Assembly (NCBI GenBank): GCA_022446795.1
Contig: JAKVBX010000001.1
Span: 15,160 to 77,966, forward strand
DNA from: Phycisphaerales bacterium
GTDB taxonomy: Bacteria; Planctomycetota; Phycisphaerae; Phycisphaerales; SM1A02
Direction: 5' to 3'
DNA: 62,807 bases
The first letter of the stretch is position 1, and each line of letters starts with the position of its first letter. Below the pieces are notes generated by a model. The model worked only from the letters and a program-made list of their open reading frames with translations, was not told where the DNA came from and made no database searches. Made by a program: the position numbers and the translations under genes. This document shows positions 7,896-16,033 of this stretch, in pieces.

Positions 7896-8791
7896 CTCGA
7901 CGAAGCGGTGTCATCATCGGACGTGGCAGTTGATCGCGGCATCACGTCGGTCTCGAAGGCCGAGGTTCCGCGGCGGAGCAGCCGGTACTTCACGTTGATC
8001 ATGCGCTCGTAGATCGCGATCAAGCGGGCGTACATGAGGCCGGCTCGACCCTCCAGCAGTCCACGCTGGATGATCAGCAACTGGATCACGCGGAGCTTGT
8101 CCCGCATGGGCAGGCGGAAACTGATTCGCTTCATCGCCCGGCGACGTCGAATCCGGTCACCGCTGAACAGGTCACTGATGCGGATCTCGGTGCCATCGTT
8201 GATGGCCTGGTGCGCTTCCTCGGTGGAATAGCGATTGTGCTTGCCCAGCCAGTCCGACACACCCTTGCTGAAGGCATAGTGCAGGTAGGGCTCATCGATC
8301 GTGCCGATCTCACCATCCGTGAGTTCCCGTTGGCCATGCCCATGGTCCTGGAAGCGCATCCGTCCCTTGTGGAACAACCGCATCTGGTACGCGGGATAGC
8401 TACCACATCGCTTGAGCCATCGGCCCATCAGCATGAGCTTGTTGGGCAGGTAGAAGCCCGCCTCGGGCGGATCGCGCTGGAAGAGCGTCCGCAGCGCCGC
8501 CACGAGTTCCGGGGTCAGTCGCTCGTCCGCATCGAGATGGAGAATCCAGTCGTGCCGAACCGGGATGTTGTCGATGGCCCAGTTCCGCTGGGCACCGAAA
8601 CTCTCGAAGGGATGGTTCCAGATCGAGGCGCCCGCCGACTCGGCCAGTTCGCGGGTGCGATCGGTCGATCCGCTGTCGAGCACATGGACATCATCCAGCG
8701 CCTCGCAACTGTGGATGCAGTCCGCGACATTGATCTCCTCATTCAACGTGAGGATGACGACGGAAATCGGGATGGATGACGACTCAGTCAT
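7892..8791 (-). CDS. Family 2 glycosyltransferase
   Basis: 299-residue cytoplasmic GT-A transferase. It shows the family 2 opening SVVILTLNEEINVADC, the DSGSTDRT nucleotide-binding turn and LHLDADERLT with the DxD metal motif; the overall pattern resembles WaaE/KdtX-like enzymes that add sugars to lipopolysaccharide core or cell-surface glycans. The C-terminal half carries conserved aromatic and basic positions (HGHGQRE, YLHYAFSKG) seen in that subgroup. The start at 8791 is chosen because the fold begins right after it; two in-frame ATGs upstream (8824, 8845) are possible and none has a good ribosome site. The acceptor is unknown. It is convergent with the protease gene and divergent from galE. 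Confidence 0.85.
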   Translation of the reverse strand: MTESSSIPISVVILTLNEEINVADCIHSCEALDDVHVLDSGSTDRTRELAESAGASIWNHPFESFGAQRNWAIDNIPVRHDWILHLDADERLTPELVAALRTLFQRDPPEAGFYLPNKLMLMGRWLKRCGSYPAYQMRLFHKGRMRFQDHGHGQRELTDGEIGTIDEPYLHYAFSKGVSDWLGKHNRYSTEEAHQAINDGTEIRISDLFSGDRIRRRRAMKRISFRLPMRDKLRVIQLLIIQRGLLEGRAGLMYARLIAIYERMINVKYRLLRRGTSAFETDVMPRSTATSDDDTASSS

Positions 8792-8914
8792 GGATGTCGA
8801 GTCAGATGCGTGATCCGCGACCATTCGAGACTTGGAGACTCCCATGCCCTGGCCTGGCGATGGCCACGGGCCCAAATCCAGTCACCCCGATGCCCGGGAG
8901 CGGCCCCCGGTTGC

Positions 8915-8923
8915 TGATATAGT
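8915..8923 (+). promoter_or_regulatory. Candidate extended -10 promoter of galE
   Basis: TGATATAGT is a TGN-extended -10 element (hexamer TATAGT), 35 bp before the galE start codon in an otherwise GC-rich gap. No good -35 hexamer is seen, consistent with an extended -10 type. Assigned by eye only. Confidence 0.4.
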
Positions 8924-8958
8924 AATCGACCTTTCCGAAGCCGAGGAGTACAGGTCAC

Positions 8959-9990
8959 ATGCGAGTTCTCGTTACCGGTGGAGCTGGCTATATCGGGTCC
9001 CACGCAGCGCTTCGCCTGCTGCTGGATGGCCACGACGTGGTCACCATCGACAACCTCTCCCGGGGCCATGCGCAAGCCGAGGCCACCCTCGAGACCCTCG
9101 GCGGTGACCGCTACACGCCCATCCGCTGCGACCTGCACGAGACGGAGCGACTGAGCGAGTTGCTGACCTCCGAGCAGATCGAGGTCATCATGCACTTCGC
9201 CGCCTTCGCGGAAGTCGGCGAGTCCGTGGATCACCCGCTCCGCTACCACCACAACAACATCGCCGGCACCGTGTCCGTCCTGCGGGCCATGCACGAGGCC
9301 CGCACGCCGCGGATCGTCTTCTCCTCCTCCTGCTCGACCTATGGCGAGCCTGCGGCGGATCAGATTCCCATCAACGAGGACACGCCGCAGAGCCCGATCA
9401 ACCCCTACGGCGCCTCCAAGCTCCAGTGCGAGCGGATGCTCGCGGACCTCGCGGAGGCCAAGCGTCGGGCCAACGAGCCCTTCGCCTACGCCGCCCTGCG
9501 TTACTTCAACGTCGCTGGCTGTGATCGACAGACCCGCGTCGGCGAAGATCATCGCCCCGAGTCCCACCTGATCCCGATCTGCCTGCAGGCGGCCCTGGGC
9601 CAGCGACCGAAGATGTCGATCTTCGGCACCGACTACCCCACGCCCGACGGCACCTGCATCCGCGACTACGTTCATGTCGAGGATCTGGCTGATGCCCATG
9701 TCCGGGTCATGGGTGTGCTGGAACCCGGCGATGAGCGCCGCTACAACGTCGGCATCGGGAAGGGCTTCTCGGTCCGCGAGTGCATCGAGTCGGCCAAGCG
9801 TGTCACCGGCGTCGACTTCCCCGTGGAAGAAGCCGAGCGTCGCCCCGGCGATCCGCCGGAACTCTACGCCGACGTCAGCAAGATCGAACGGGAACTGGGC
9901 TGGAAGGCGTCGATCACCGACATCGACGAGACCGTCGAGTCCGCCTGGAAGTGGTTCAAGACCTACCCCCACGGCTGGCCGGAATCCTGA
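8959..9990 (+). CDS. galE: UDP-glucose 4-epimerase
   Basis: 343-residue extended short-chain dehydrogenase that interconverts UDP-glucose and UDP-galactose in the cytoplasm, supplying surface-glycan precursors. It has the NAD Rossmann motif GGAGYIGSH (residues 7-15), FSSSCSTYG with the active-site Ser/Thr region, and the catalytic YGASK (Tyr-X3-Lys). Length and collinearity fit GalE throughout, including the late NVGIGKGFSVRE and the C-terminal GWKASITDIDETVESAW. GAGGAG lies 12 nt upstream of the ATG. The neighbouring divergent glycosyltransferase supports a role in surface polysaccharide. The stop codon directly abuts the stop of the convergent Nudix gene. Confidence 0.96.
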   Translation: MRVLVTGGAGYIGSHAALRLLLDGHDVVTIDNLSRGHAQAEATLETLGGDRYTPIRCDLHETERLSELLTSEQIEVIMHFAAFAEVGESVDHPLRYHHNNIAGTVSVLRAMHEARTPRIVFSSSCSTYGEPAADQIPINEDTPQSPINPYGASKLQCERMLADLAEAKRRANEPFAYAALRYFNVAGCDRQTRVGEDHRPESHLIPICLQAALGQRPKMSIFGTDYPTPDGTCIRDYVHVEDLADAHVRVMGVLEPGDERRYNVGIGKGFSVRECIESAKRVTGVDFPVEEAERRPGDPPELYADVSKIERELGWKASITDIDETVESAWKWFKTYPHGWPES

Positions 9991-10854
9991 TCACCCCTCG
10001 GCCATCACGCCCGGATCCAGCGGCATCGAGATCCCCCGGCGAATCTCAGCAAGCCCCGGCTCGTCCGGGCTGATCCGCCCGGTGCGCAGCAGGTAGTCGA
10101 TCACCGCGACGGCCGAGTTGAACTTGAACGCGGCGCTGTCCCGGACGATCGCCGCCACTTCGTCGATCGGCATCAACTGGAATGACTCCACCTCACCGTC
10201 GACCGCCACCGGTTCGAAGTCCGGCGGGACCTCCAGGTCGTAGAGGAACATCGCGTGACGACGCAGGCCCCGCTCGCCGGCCATGACGTAGGTCATCACC
10301 CCGGCCGGCCGGGCCGTCGCCGCCAGGTCCGCCGGCATGCCGGCTTCCTCGCCGCACTCCTTGAGCACGTTCTGCTCCATGGTGAGTCCCAGCGGCCACC
10401 CCCCGGCCACCATGTTGTCGAGTTGGCCCGGGAACGTCGCCTTGGTTCGCGACCGTCGCGCCACCCACATGGCGTCCGCCACCAGCCCGTTGAGATGAAA
10501 GCCCGTGGCGATGACCCCGAAGGCCTCGACCGCCCCGCGATCAATGGCCATGAGCGGTGTCGCCCCCACCTCCGCCACCACGCCATACTGCTCACCCACC
10601 GCACCAGCAACGAAGCCGTCCTCACGCAACTGCGGGAGCAACGCATCAACCGCCTCGGTACGGGACTGGACATCATCCAACGCCGGCACGACCTCCAGGT
10701 CATCACCGACGAGCCGGAAGACATCGGAACAGTCCGCCAGGCGAGTCTTCAGATCAGTTCGAACATGACCCGCGACCACGTCCCCGATCCGCCATCGGCA
10801 GAACGCCGACAGGTCATGTCGGTTGGCCTCTTCAACACGGTCGAGAAAGGTCAT
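9991..10854 (-). CDS. Nudix hydrolase of the DUF4743 / thiamine-pyrophosphokinase-associated type
   Basis: 287 residues. An N-terminal about 110-residue region resembling DUF4743 precedes a Nudix domain with the box GGWPLGLTMEQNV-KECGEEAG, in which the essential E-X2-E-E core (KECGEEAG) is kept while the upstream Glu is replaced by Leu, as is usual in this subgroup. Relatives in fungi and plants remove phosphate from damaged thiamine diphosphate derivatives; that activity is only a family-based inference. Cytoplasmic and monocistronic. The start ATG at 10854 is the first in frame. Its end abuts galE tail to tail with no intergenic base. Confidence 0.82.
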   Translation of the reverse strand: MTFLDRVEEANRHDLSAFCRWRIGDVVAGHVRTDLKTRLADCSDVFRLVGDDLEVVPALDDVQSRTEAVDALLPQLREDGFVAGAVGEQYGVVAEVGATPLMAIDRGAVEAFGVIATGFHLNGLVADAMWVARRSRTKATFPGQLDNMVAGGWPLGLTMEQNVLKECGEEAGMPADLAATARPAGVMTYVMAGERGLRRHAMFLYDLEVPPDFEPVAVDGEVESFQLMPIDEVAAIVRDSAAFKFNSAVAVIDYLLRTGRISPDEPGLAEIRRGISMPLDPGVMAEG

Positions 10855-10913
10855 GACCCCTCATCCTAGCCTCGCCGTCACGGCCGGATCGAGCGGCGCG
10901 TAGAATTTCGAGC

Positions 10914-11813
10914 ATGACACCGGTCGGGAGAAACCGGATCGCACTCATCGCCCTGGGCCTCGCCCTGCTGGTGATCGCTGCCGTCGCCCCCATCCGTTCG
11001 CCTGGGACGACACCCCACGCTCGACCCGGACTGGATCGGATGATGGCCTTCCATGACACGTTGTGGTGTGGTTCGCTGCCACGGAGTTCAGAAGCCTGGA
11101 CCACCCTGCACGACCTGGGCGTGCGCACGCTGATCAGCGTCGATGGCGCCATGCCCGATGTCGAGGCGGCCACCAGTCACGGCCTGCGTTACATCCACCT
11201 GCCGATGAGCTACGGCGTCATCACGACCGAGCAGCAGCGACGACTTGTCGCCGCGGCACACGATGCCCTGGCCCAGGGACCGGTGTACGTGCACTGTCAC
11301 CATGGTCACCATCGCTGCGCCGCGGCCGCGGCCGTCATGACCGTCGGCCTGGGACACCTCACCCCGGACGCCGCGATGAAGCAGATGACGATCTGCCGGA
11401 CCTCGCCGTCCTATACCGGGCTGTGGAACACGGTGGCCGACATGACCCCACTCCCCATGACCGAGGTCGAACAGGTCAGTCGCGACTTTCCACAAGCCGT
11501 CGCGCCACGTGGCATGGTCGCCTCCATGACCGAAGCCCAGGATGCACTTGACCAGTTCAAGGCGCAGAAGCCAGCCGACTGGCAACCGGCACAGGCCGCT
11601 CGACTCGCGGAGATCTTCCGCCACCTGCAGGTCGATGCCGCCATCGAGTCCTATCCACCGGCCTTCGCCAACGCCCTGGACGACACCTGGAAGCAGGCCG
11701 ACGCCCTCGAGCAGGAACTGGCCCGGGCCAACCGGACACCGGGACGGGCCACGACCATCCTGGAGCGGCTGGAGACCTCCTGCACCGCCTGCCACAAGGC
11801 CCACCGTCGCTGA
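10914..11813 (+). CDS. Membrane-anchored fusion of a Cys-based phosphatase domain and a cytochrome c'-like domain
   Basis: 299 residues. Residues 8-27 are a signal anchor or uncleaved signal peptide. Residues about 45-190 form a dual-specificity/tyrosine-phosphatase-like domain with the P-loop HCHHGHHR (C128 to R134), fitting the HC-X2-G-X2-R signature; the P-loop is exceptionally His-rich. Residues about 195-299 are predicted helical and end in CTACHKAHRR, a CxxCH haem c motif (C290, C293, H294) near the C-terminus, as in four-helix-bundle cytochromes c'. Both halves would therefore lie outside the cytoplasm. Function is not known: a haem-linked phosphatase, or a phosphatase fold used for another purpose, are both possible. 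It stands alone, divergent from the Nudix gene. Confidence 0.8.
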   Translation: MTPVGRNRIALIALGLALLVIAAVAPIRSPGTTPHARPGLDRMMAFHDTLWCGSLPRSSEAWTTLHDLGVRTLISVDGAMPDVEAATSHGLRYIHLPMSYGVITTEQQRRLVAAAHDALAQGPVYVHCHHGHHRCAAAAAVMTVGLGHLTPDAAMKQMTICRTSPSYTGLWNTVADMTPLPMTEVEQVSRDFPQAVAPRGMVASMTEAQDALDQFKAQKPADWQPAQAARLAEIFRHLQVDAAIESYPPAFANALDDTWKQADALEQELARANRTPGRATTILERLETSCTACHKAHRR

Positions 11814-11885
11814 ACCGGCAGGCCGTCGTCCTCACCATCGCCAAAAAGGAAACTCGGCCAGGGTCACGTCGTGACCCCGGCCGAA

Positions 11886-11959
<74 letters not shown>

Positions 11960-11998
11960 TCATATCCTCTAAACCAAGCCCTGGAAGGGCCTTGCGAA

Positions 11999-12081
11999 TG
12001 GGCGCGGGAGGATTCGAACCTCCGAAGGCGTACGCCAACAGGTTTACAGCCTGTCCCCTTTGGCCACTTGGGTACACGCCC
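11999..12081 (-). tRNA. tRNA-Tyr (anticodon GTA)
   Basis: Type II tRNA with acceptor GGGCGTG / CGCGCCC, anticodon stem ACAGG / CCTGT, loop CTGTAAA giving GTA, and a long variable arm (stem GGCGTACGCC), as expected for tRNA-Tyr. Discriminator A. The 3' CCA is not encoded. Confidence 0.96.
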
Positions 12082-12465
12082 GGGCCGTGGAGGGTACCCA
12101 AGGGACGAGGCCTGGGCAAGCCAATCTTCCAGGGGCCCCCACGGAGCATCCCCCGGAGGCCCATGGCCACCCGGGCCCCAGCCGAACGACGCTTGGAAGA
12201 TATTTGAAAAAATCCACGCGATCGAAACAGGGTCCGGATTCCCGCTGAACGATACGCCAGGCCACACGAGGCGCAAATAGTGCCGAACCGGCATCGAATA
12301 CGACTGTGACGTGCCCTTGGAATACTCATCCTCGGACCCACCTTCGTCCGATGGTTTCCAACGGCTTCGAGGGCGGCTTGGAGTGTGTCCCTCGATCAAA
12401 CGCCTGCGCCGTGTTCACGGATGAACGCGCGAGGCAACAGACCTCATCGAGGAGACATGGACGTT
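12082..12465. other. Intergenic stretch without a recognisable gene
   Basis: 384 bp between the divergent tRNA pair and the small membrane protein gene. It holds an AT-rich patch (about 12197-12215) that could be part of the tRNA promoter on the minus strand. No coding frame with a ribosome site and no strong terminator hairpin is visible. Confidence 0.5.
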
Positions 12466-12708
12466 ATGAACAGTATCAATGTCGTCAAGGGATGGATCCG
12501 AGAGTTCATCGACCTGGCCCTGCTCTTCATCGCCGTGGGCGTTGTCGTGCAGATCATCTTCGGTCCTGATGTGGCATACCTGTCCAGCATCACCGAGAAC
12601 CTGATGAACTTCATCGCCGAACTCGGCACCAACGGCTTCGTCGGCCTGATCGCGCTCTTCGTGATCGTCTGGGTGTTCACCAAGGGTGGACAGACTCAGC
12701 ACAGCTGA
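12466..12708 (+). CDS. Small two-helix membrane protein, function unknown
   Basis: 80 residues with two hydrophobic segments (about FIDLALLFIAVGVVVQIIF and GFVGLIALFVIVWVFT) around a polar stretch. The start ATG 12466 is preferred because GGAG lies 11 nt upstream; the ATG at 12457 has the same motif only 2 nt away. The gene stands alone and ends in a strong terminator, so it is a real transcription unit. The first helix begins with an amphipathic WIREFIDL run. I do not recognise the family; the pattern is reminiscent of small channel-like or stress membrane proteins, but nothing shows that directly. Confidence 0.72.
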   Translation: MNSINVVKGWIREFIDLALLFIAVGVVVQIIFGPDVAYLSSITENLMNFIAELGTNGFVGLIALFVIVWVFTKGGQTQHS

Positions 12709-12730
12709 GCCGACTGATAACTGAATAGTT

Positions 12731-12768
12731 CAACCCGCCCACGCCTCGGCGTGGGCGGGTTGTCTTTT
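12731..12768 (+). terminator. Strong rho-independent terminator after the small membrane protein
   Basis: Perfect 14-bp stem CAACCCGCCCACGC / GCGTGGGCGGGTTG with loop CTCG, then TCTTTT, 23 bp after the stop codon. Confidence 0.95.
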
Positions 12769-12887
12769 GCCACATGGCCGTGTCATTCTCGATTCAAGTA
12801 GATCTTGAAATGCAACTGTTCAGGGGACAATCCGCGACCGGGATAACCACCTTCGCCTTCCCCGTGGTACCTTGAGGTCGTCCGAGT

Positions 12888-13040
12888 TCACCAAGACGCA
12901 CGGGCTTGGTGGCGGATATGAAATCGGCAACGATCTCAACCAGGGGAAACCCTGGTCAAGGCACGGGGGTGTGGGTGGGCAGGATTTGACTGCTCGCGTC
13001 TCGGTGACTTGCCCGTGTTTCAGTCTCCGATCCGGAGACC
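12888..13040 (+). other. Hairpin-rich region, candidate structured RNA or mRNA leader
   Basis: Several clean stems lie in a row in DNA that codes poorly: CACCAAG / CTTGGTG (12889-12911), ACCAGGG-GAAA-CCCTGGT with a GNRA tetraloop (12939-12956), a long-range CACGGG / CCCGTG (12962-12967 with 13012-13017) enclosing a GGGCAG / CTGCTC stem, and GTCTCCG / CGGAGAC (13023-13039). An AGGAG and an ATG follow at 13067-13079. It could be a leader of the small frame at 13077 or a free RNA. It matches no riboswitch or housekeeping RNA I can name. The strand is assumed from the downstream ATG. Confidence 0.4.
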
Positions 13041-13076
13041 CGTCGCCGAACCGCGTGCAACGCACAGGAGACGCCA

Positions 13077-13409
13077 ATGGCGTCGGAGGCACGCGGCCCC
13101 ATGACTCATCCCCTCGATCACCTTTGGAGGAGAGCCGGAAACACCACCGGGCGAGCCATGTTCGCGTTGCGACCGACCGCGATGGCATCTCCCGTCATCC
13201 GTTCATGGCGTGACAACAGGCCGACGACACTGCACTGGGTCAGCGTGGTCGGCACCGATCGTGCAGCACTACACGATCCTGTTGGCACACCGGCGTCGCT
13301 GGGACTGACGCCTGCGGATCAACGAGCCGTGCGTGATGACGAGTCGCCGTGGTACAGCGACCGTGTCCCTATCCCTGCCCCCCCCGCCCCGGCATTTGCC
13401 GGGGCATGA
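13077..13409 (+). CDS. Possible hypothetical protein of 110 residues
   Basis: This frame has AGGAG 7 nt before its ATG and contains no hydrophobic segment or known motif; it is rich in Arg and Pro. Codon use is less biased than in neighbours (it contains AGG and AGA). A 7-bp perfect hairpin CCCCGGC-ATTT-GCCGGGG (13387-13404) overlaps the last codons. It may be a true small gene behind the structured region, or that stretch may be noncoding. No function is proposed. Confidence 0.3.
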   Translation: MASEARGPMTHPLDHLWRRAGNTTGRAMFALRPTAMASPVIRSWRDNRPTTLHWVSVVGTDRAALHDPVGTPASLGLTPADQRAVRDDESPWYSDRVPIPAPPAPAFAGA

Positions 13410-13533
13410 TTGGCGTGGCCCGGTCGTCGGTGGATGGCCGGGTCGCGCTCTTTTTGGTCATGTGCACTGCGAAGAACGGAGCCAGCCGGTTCGACTCATG
13501 GGCCAAGCCGAAGGCGTCCCTCCCGAGCGTCAA

Positions 13534-13606
13534 AGCCACCGACCGGAATCGAACCGGTAACCTCCAGATTACAAATCAGGTGCTCTGCCAATTGAGCTAC
13601 GGTGGC
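13534..13606 (-). tRNA. tRNA-Thr (anticodon TGT)
   Basis: Acceptor GCCACCG / CGGTGGC, D-arm GCTCAATTGGCAGAGC, anticodon loop TTTGTAA giving TGT, T-arm CCGGTTCGATTCCGG. The anticodon stem CCTGA / TCTGG has one central T-T mismatch. Discriminator T. The 3' CCA is not encoded. Confidence 0.94.
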
Positions 13607-13828
13607 GAGGCTCGTGAGCCTACGGTTCCCAGCCGACGCTGACAACCGCCGTGGGAACAACTCGAACGGATCCTGCCGAATACCCGGCCCCGGACCGCCT
13701 CCTGTTGCCCCGAACCACGATTTTAACCTTTCCAGCGGTCCGTTCGAACCGAAGCTGCTCCCGGGGGCTACTGGTTTCGAGGAACCGCCGGCTCCACCGG
13801 GCTTGAGCGGACTGAGGAGTACATACCA

Positions 13829-16015
13829 ATGGTCTGTCACCCGCTCACGCGGCTTGTCCGCATCGGCCTGATCCCCATCCTGACCACGACCTTCGGACTG
13901 CCGGCCGCCGCCGCCACGACCGACCTGGTCGCCAACGGGTCATTCGAGAACAGCCTCTCCAACTGGACGACTTCCGGGGATGCCTCGGTCGTCGCCGGTG
14001 GTTGGAACGGTTCGCAATACCTGCAACTGGTCCCCACCGCCGATGTCTCCGCCGAAGCCTGGCAACGCATCGAGGGCCTGGCACCCCGGACACGCTACAC
14101 CGTCGCCGCCCGCGTGCAGACGGATGATCACCTCGCACCGCCGATCGTCGGTCTTCGCAACGGACCACAGATCGCCAAGGCCTCCGGCTGGGTCGCGATC
14201 GACGAGGAAAACCGCTGGGTCGAACGACGCTTCGAGGTCTTTACCGACGACGGACAGACATCGCTCGATGTGTACCTGCAGGCCTGGAAGACCGACATCG
14301 GGGCCACGATACGCGTGGACGATGTCCGCCTCTACCAGGGTCGAATCGATCCGCCGGTGGCTGATCCCGGTGACCCACCCTTCCCCGGGCCGCCCGCATT
14401 CAGCACGGTCCCGTCACCTGGTGAGAACATCGTGATCAACGGTGACCTGTCCGATGAAACCGGCAACCCCTGGAGCCTCGGGATCGAGGCCTCGATCGAG
14501 AACATCGATGGCGCCGCCGCCATCCAGCTCGTCTCGACCGCGGATACCTCGCGGGCCTCACAGGTACCCGGGCTGGCCCTGCCACCGGGCCGATCATGGA
14601 TCCTCACGGCCGAAGCCAAGGTGGACCCCGGCGTGATCTCCAACATCTATCTCACGGGGACCAATGAGTTCTTCGCCAACGTCGCCATCGATGCAACGGA
14701 CTGGACCACGATCGAACTGCCCTTCACGACCAAGGAGGACTGGGTCGGAAACGTGAAGCTGACGCTGGAGAACTGGAAGAACCAGCCCGGCGCCGCCTGG
14801 TTCCGCAACATCCGCTGGGAAGCGACCGGCGAGGAATGGTCACCCACGACCGATGCCGTACCCGTGCCGCAGACCGAGACCCTGGATGAGAATTTCTCCT
14901 CAGGCCTGGACATGGATGACTGGCTGATCTCCACCAAGGCCTGGGGTGGTGACAACGGCGGCGTGAGCCCGCTGAACGTCTCCATCGTCGACGACATCGA
15001 CAACGGCCAGCCCATCAAGGCGCTGCGACTTCAGGCCAATGGCGATCTGTATACCGGTGACACGGTCCACTATGGTCGCAAGACCAGGGTCGGGTCCGCC
15101 ATCGCCACGCGACAGTACTTCGCCTCCGGTCGATACGAGGTGCGGGCCCGGGTCGCCCCCGAGTTGGGCGCGGTGACCGCGTTCTGGCCGTTCCACTACA
15201 TCGATTACCAGAAGGGTGAAGCCGGGTACTGGCATGAGCCCAATCCGCGCCGCAACACCGAGATCGACTGGGAGTTCCCGACGGATCTCATGGGTACCGG
15301 CCAGGACCAGGCCGCCGAGTACGGCCTGGATGCCAGTGACATCGCCTTCACGAACGCCCGCACCAACAGCTGGGGCGGCCAGTTCGGCGGCGAAGGCGGT
15401 GAGCACAAGGGACGTCGCGTCATGCACGATGCCGAGGGCAACATCGTCGACCTGGCCCAGGACAGCCTCGACGGGAAATATCACACGTACACGATCGAGT
15501 GGCACAGCGGATCCGATCTCGGCGACGACGGTGATACCCGTGACGAAATCGGCTGTGTCCGCTGGTACTTCGACGACCTGCTGATCGATGAACTGTGGGA
15601 TGTCGAGTTCGGCCAGGGCAACGTGCCCTTCCGCGCCGCCCGCTTCTGGATCGGCGTCTGGTTCGCCGCGGCCGGCTATGGCGACGAGGTGGGTTGGGGC
15701 GGCAGTCCCGACTTCGACTCGACCGCGCTGTACATCGCTTCCGTCAAGATCGAACCCTTCCTTGAGCCACGCGACACCTGGGTCCGCGAGACCGTTCCGA
15801 ACATCGAGTGGGCCATGCCCGACCAGTACCCCGCCGGACCGGCTACACCCGAGTGCCCGGCCGACCTGGACGGCAACGGCAACGTCGGCGCGACGGACGT
15901 GCTGATCCTGCTGGCTGGCTGGGGGACCGCAGACGGCGATGTCACCGGCGACGGCCTCACCGACGTCCAGGACGTGCTGGCCCTGATCGACGCGTGGGGC
16001 AACTGCCCCACGTGA
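13829..16015 (+). CDS. Secreted GH16 family polysaccharide hydrolase with carbohydrate-binding modules and dockerin-like tag
   Basis: 728 residues; GAGGAG lies 9 nt before the ATG. Order: signal peptide (to about residue 29), two jelly-roll modules of CBM4/9/22 type (about 31-170 and 190-335, each opening with a NGSFE or NGDLS motif), a GH16 catalytic domain (about 350-665) with the motif EIDWEF, whose first Glu is the nucleophile and second the acid/base, and two C-terminal Ca-loop repeats (DLDGNGNVGATDVL; DVTGDGLTDVQDVL). GH16 enzymes cut beta-1,3/1,4-glucans, agar, porphyran or carrageenan; the substrate cannot be fixed here, but an algal polysaccharide is a reasonable guess. No linked SusCD-like or sulfatase genes. 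Confidence 0.9.
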   Translation: MVCHPLTRLVRIGLIPILTTTFGLPAAAATTDLVANGSFENSLSNWTTSGDASVVAGGWNGSQYLQLVPTADVSAEAWQRIEGLAPRTRYTVAARVQTDDHLAPPIVGLRNGPQIAKASGWVAIDEENRWVERRFEVFTDDGQTSLDVYLQAWKTDIGATIRVDDVRLYQGRIDPPVADPGDPPFPGPPAFSTVPSPGENIVINGDLSDETGNPWSLGIEASIENIDGAAAIQLVSTADTSRASQVPGLALPPGRSWILTAEAKVDPGVISNIYLTGTNEFFANVAIDATDWTTIELPFTTKEDWVGNVKLTLENWKNQPGAAWFRNIRWEATGEEWSPTTDAVPVPQTETLDENFSSGLDMDDWLISTKAWGGDNGGVSPLNVSIVDDIDNGQPIKALRLQANGDLYTGDTVHYGRKTRVGSAIATRQYFASGRYEVRARVAPELGAVTAFWPFHYIDYQKGEAGYWHEPNPRRNTEIDWEFPTDLMGTGQDQAAEYGLDASDIAFTNARTNSWGGQFGGEGGEHKGRRVMHDAEGNIVDLAQDSLDGKYHTYTIEWHSGSDLGDDGDTRDEIGCVRWYFDDLLIDELWDVEFGQGNVPFRAARFWIGVWFAAAGYGDEVGWGGSPDFDSTALYIASVKIEPFLEPRDTWVRETVPNIEWAMPDQYPAGPATPECPADLDGNGNVGATDVLILLAGWGTADGDVTGDGLTDVQDVLALIDAWGNCPT

Positions 16016-16027
16016 TCATGGATCACG
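16011..16027. terminator. Hairpin between convergent genes, possible bidirectional terminator
   Basis: Perfect 7-bp inverted repeat CGTGATC-ATG-GATCACG that includes the GH16 stop codon and ends 7 bp before the end of the metalloprotease gene. There is no T-tract on either side, so its role as a terminator is only likely by position. Confidence 0.4.
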
Positions 16028-16033
16028 CCGCGA

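Noticed and set aside
12888-12960. Possible SAM-I riboswitch
   Set aside because: ATGAAATCGGCAAC resembles one core segment, but the kink-turn, the closing P1 helix and the GGTGCTAATTCC-type segment are absent.
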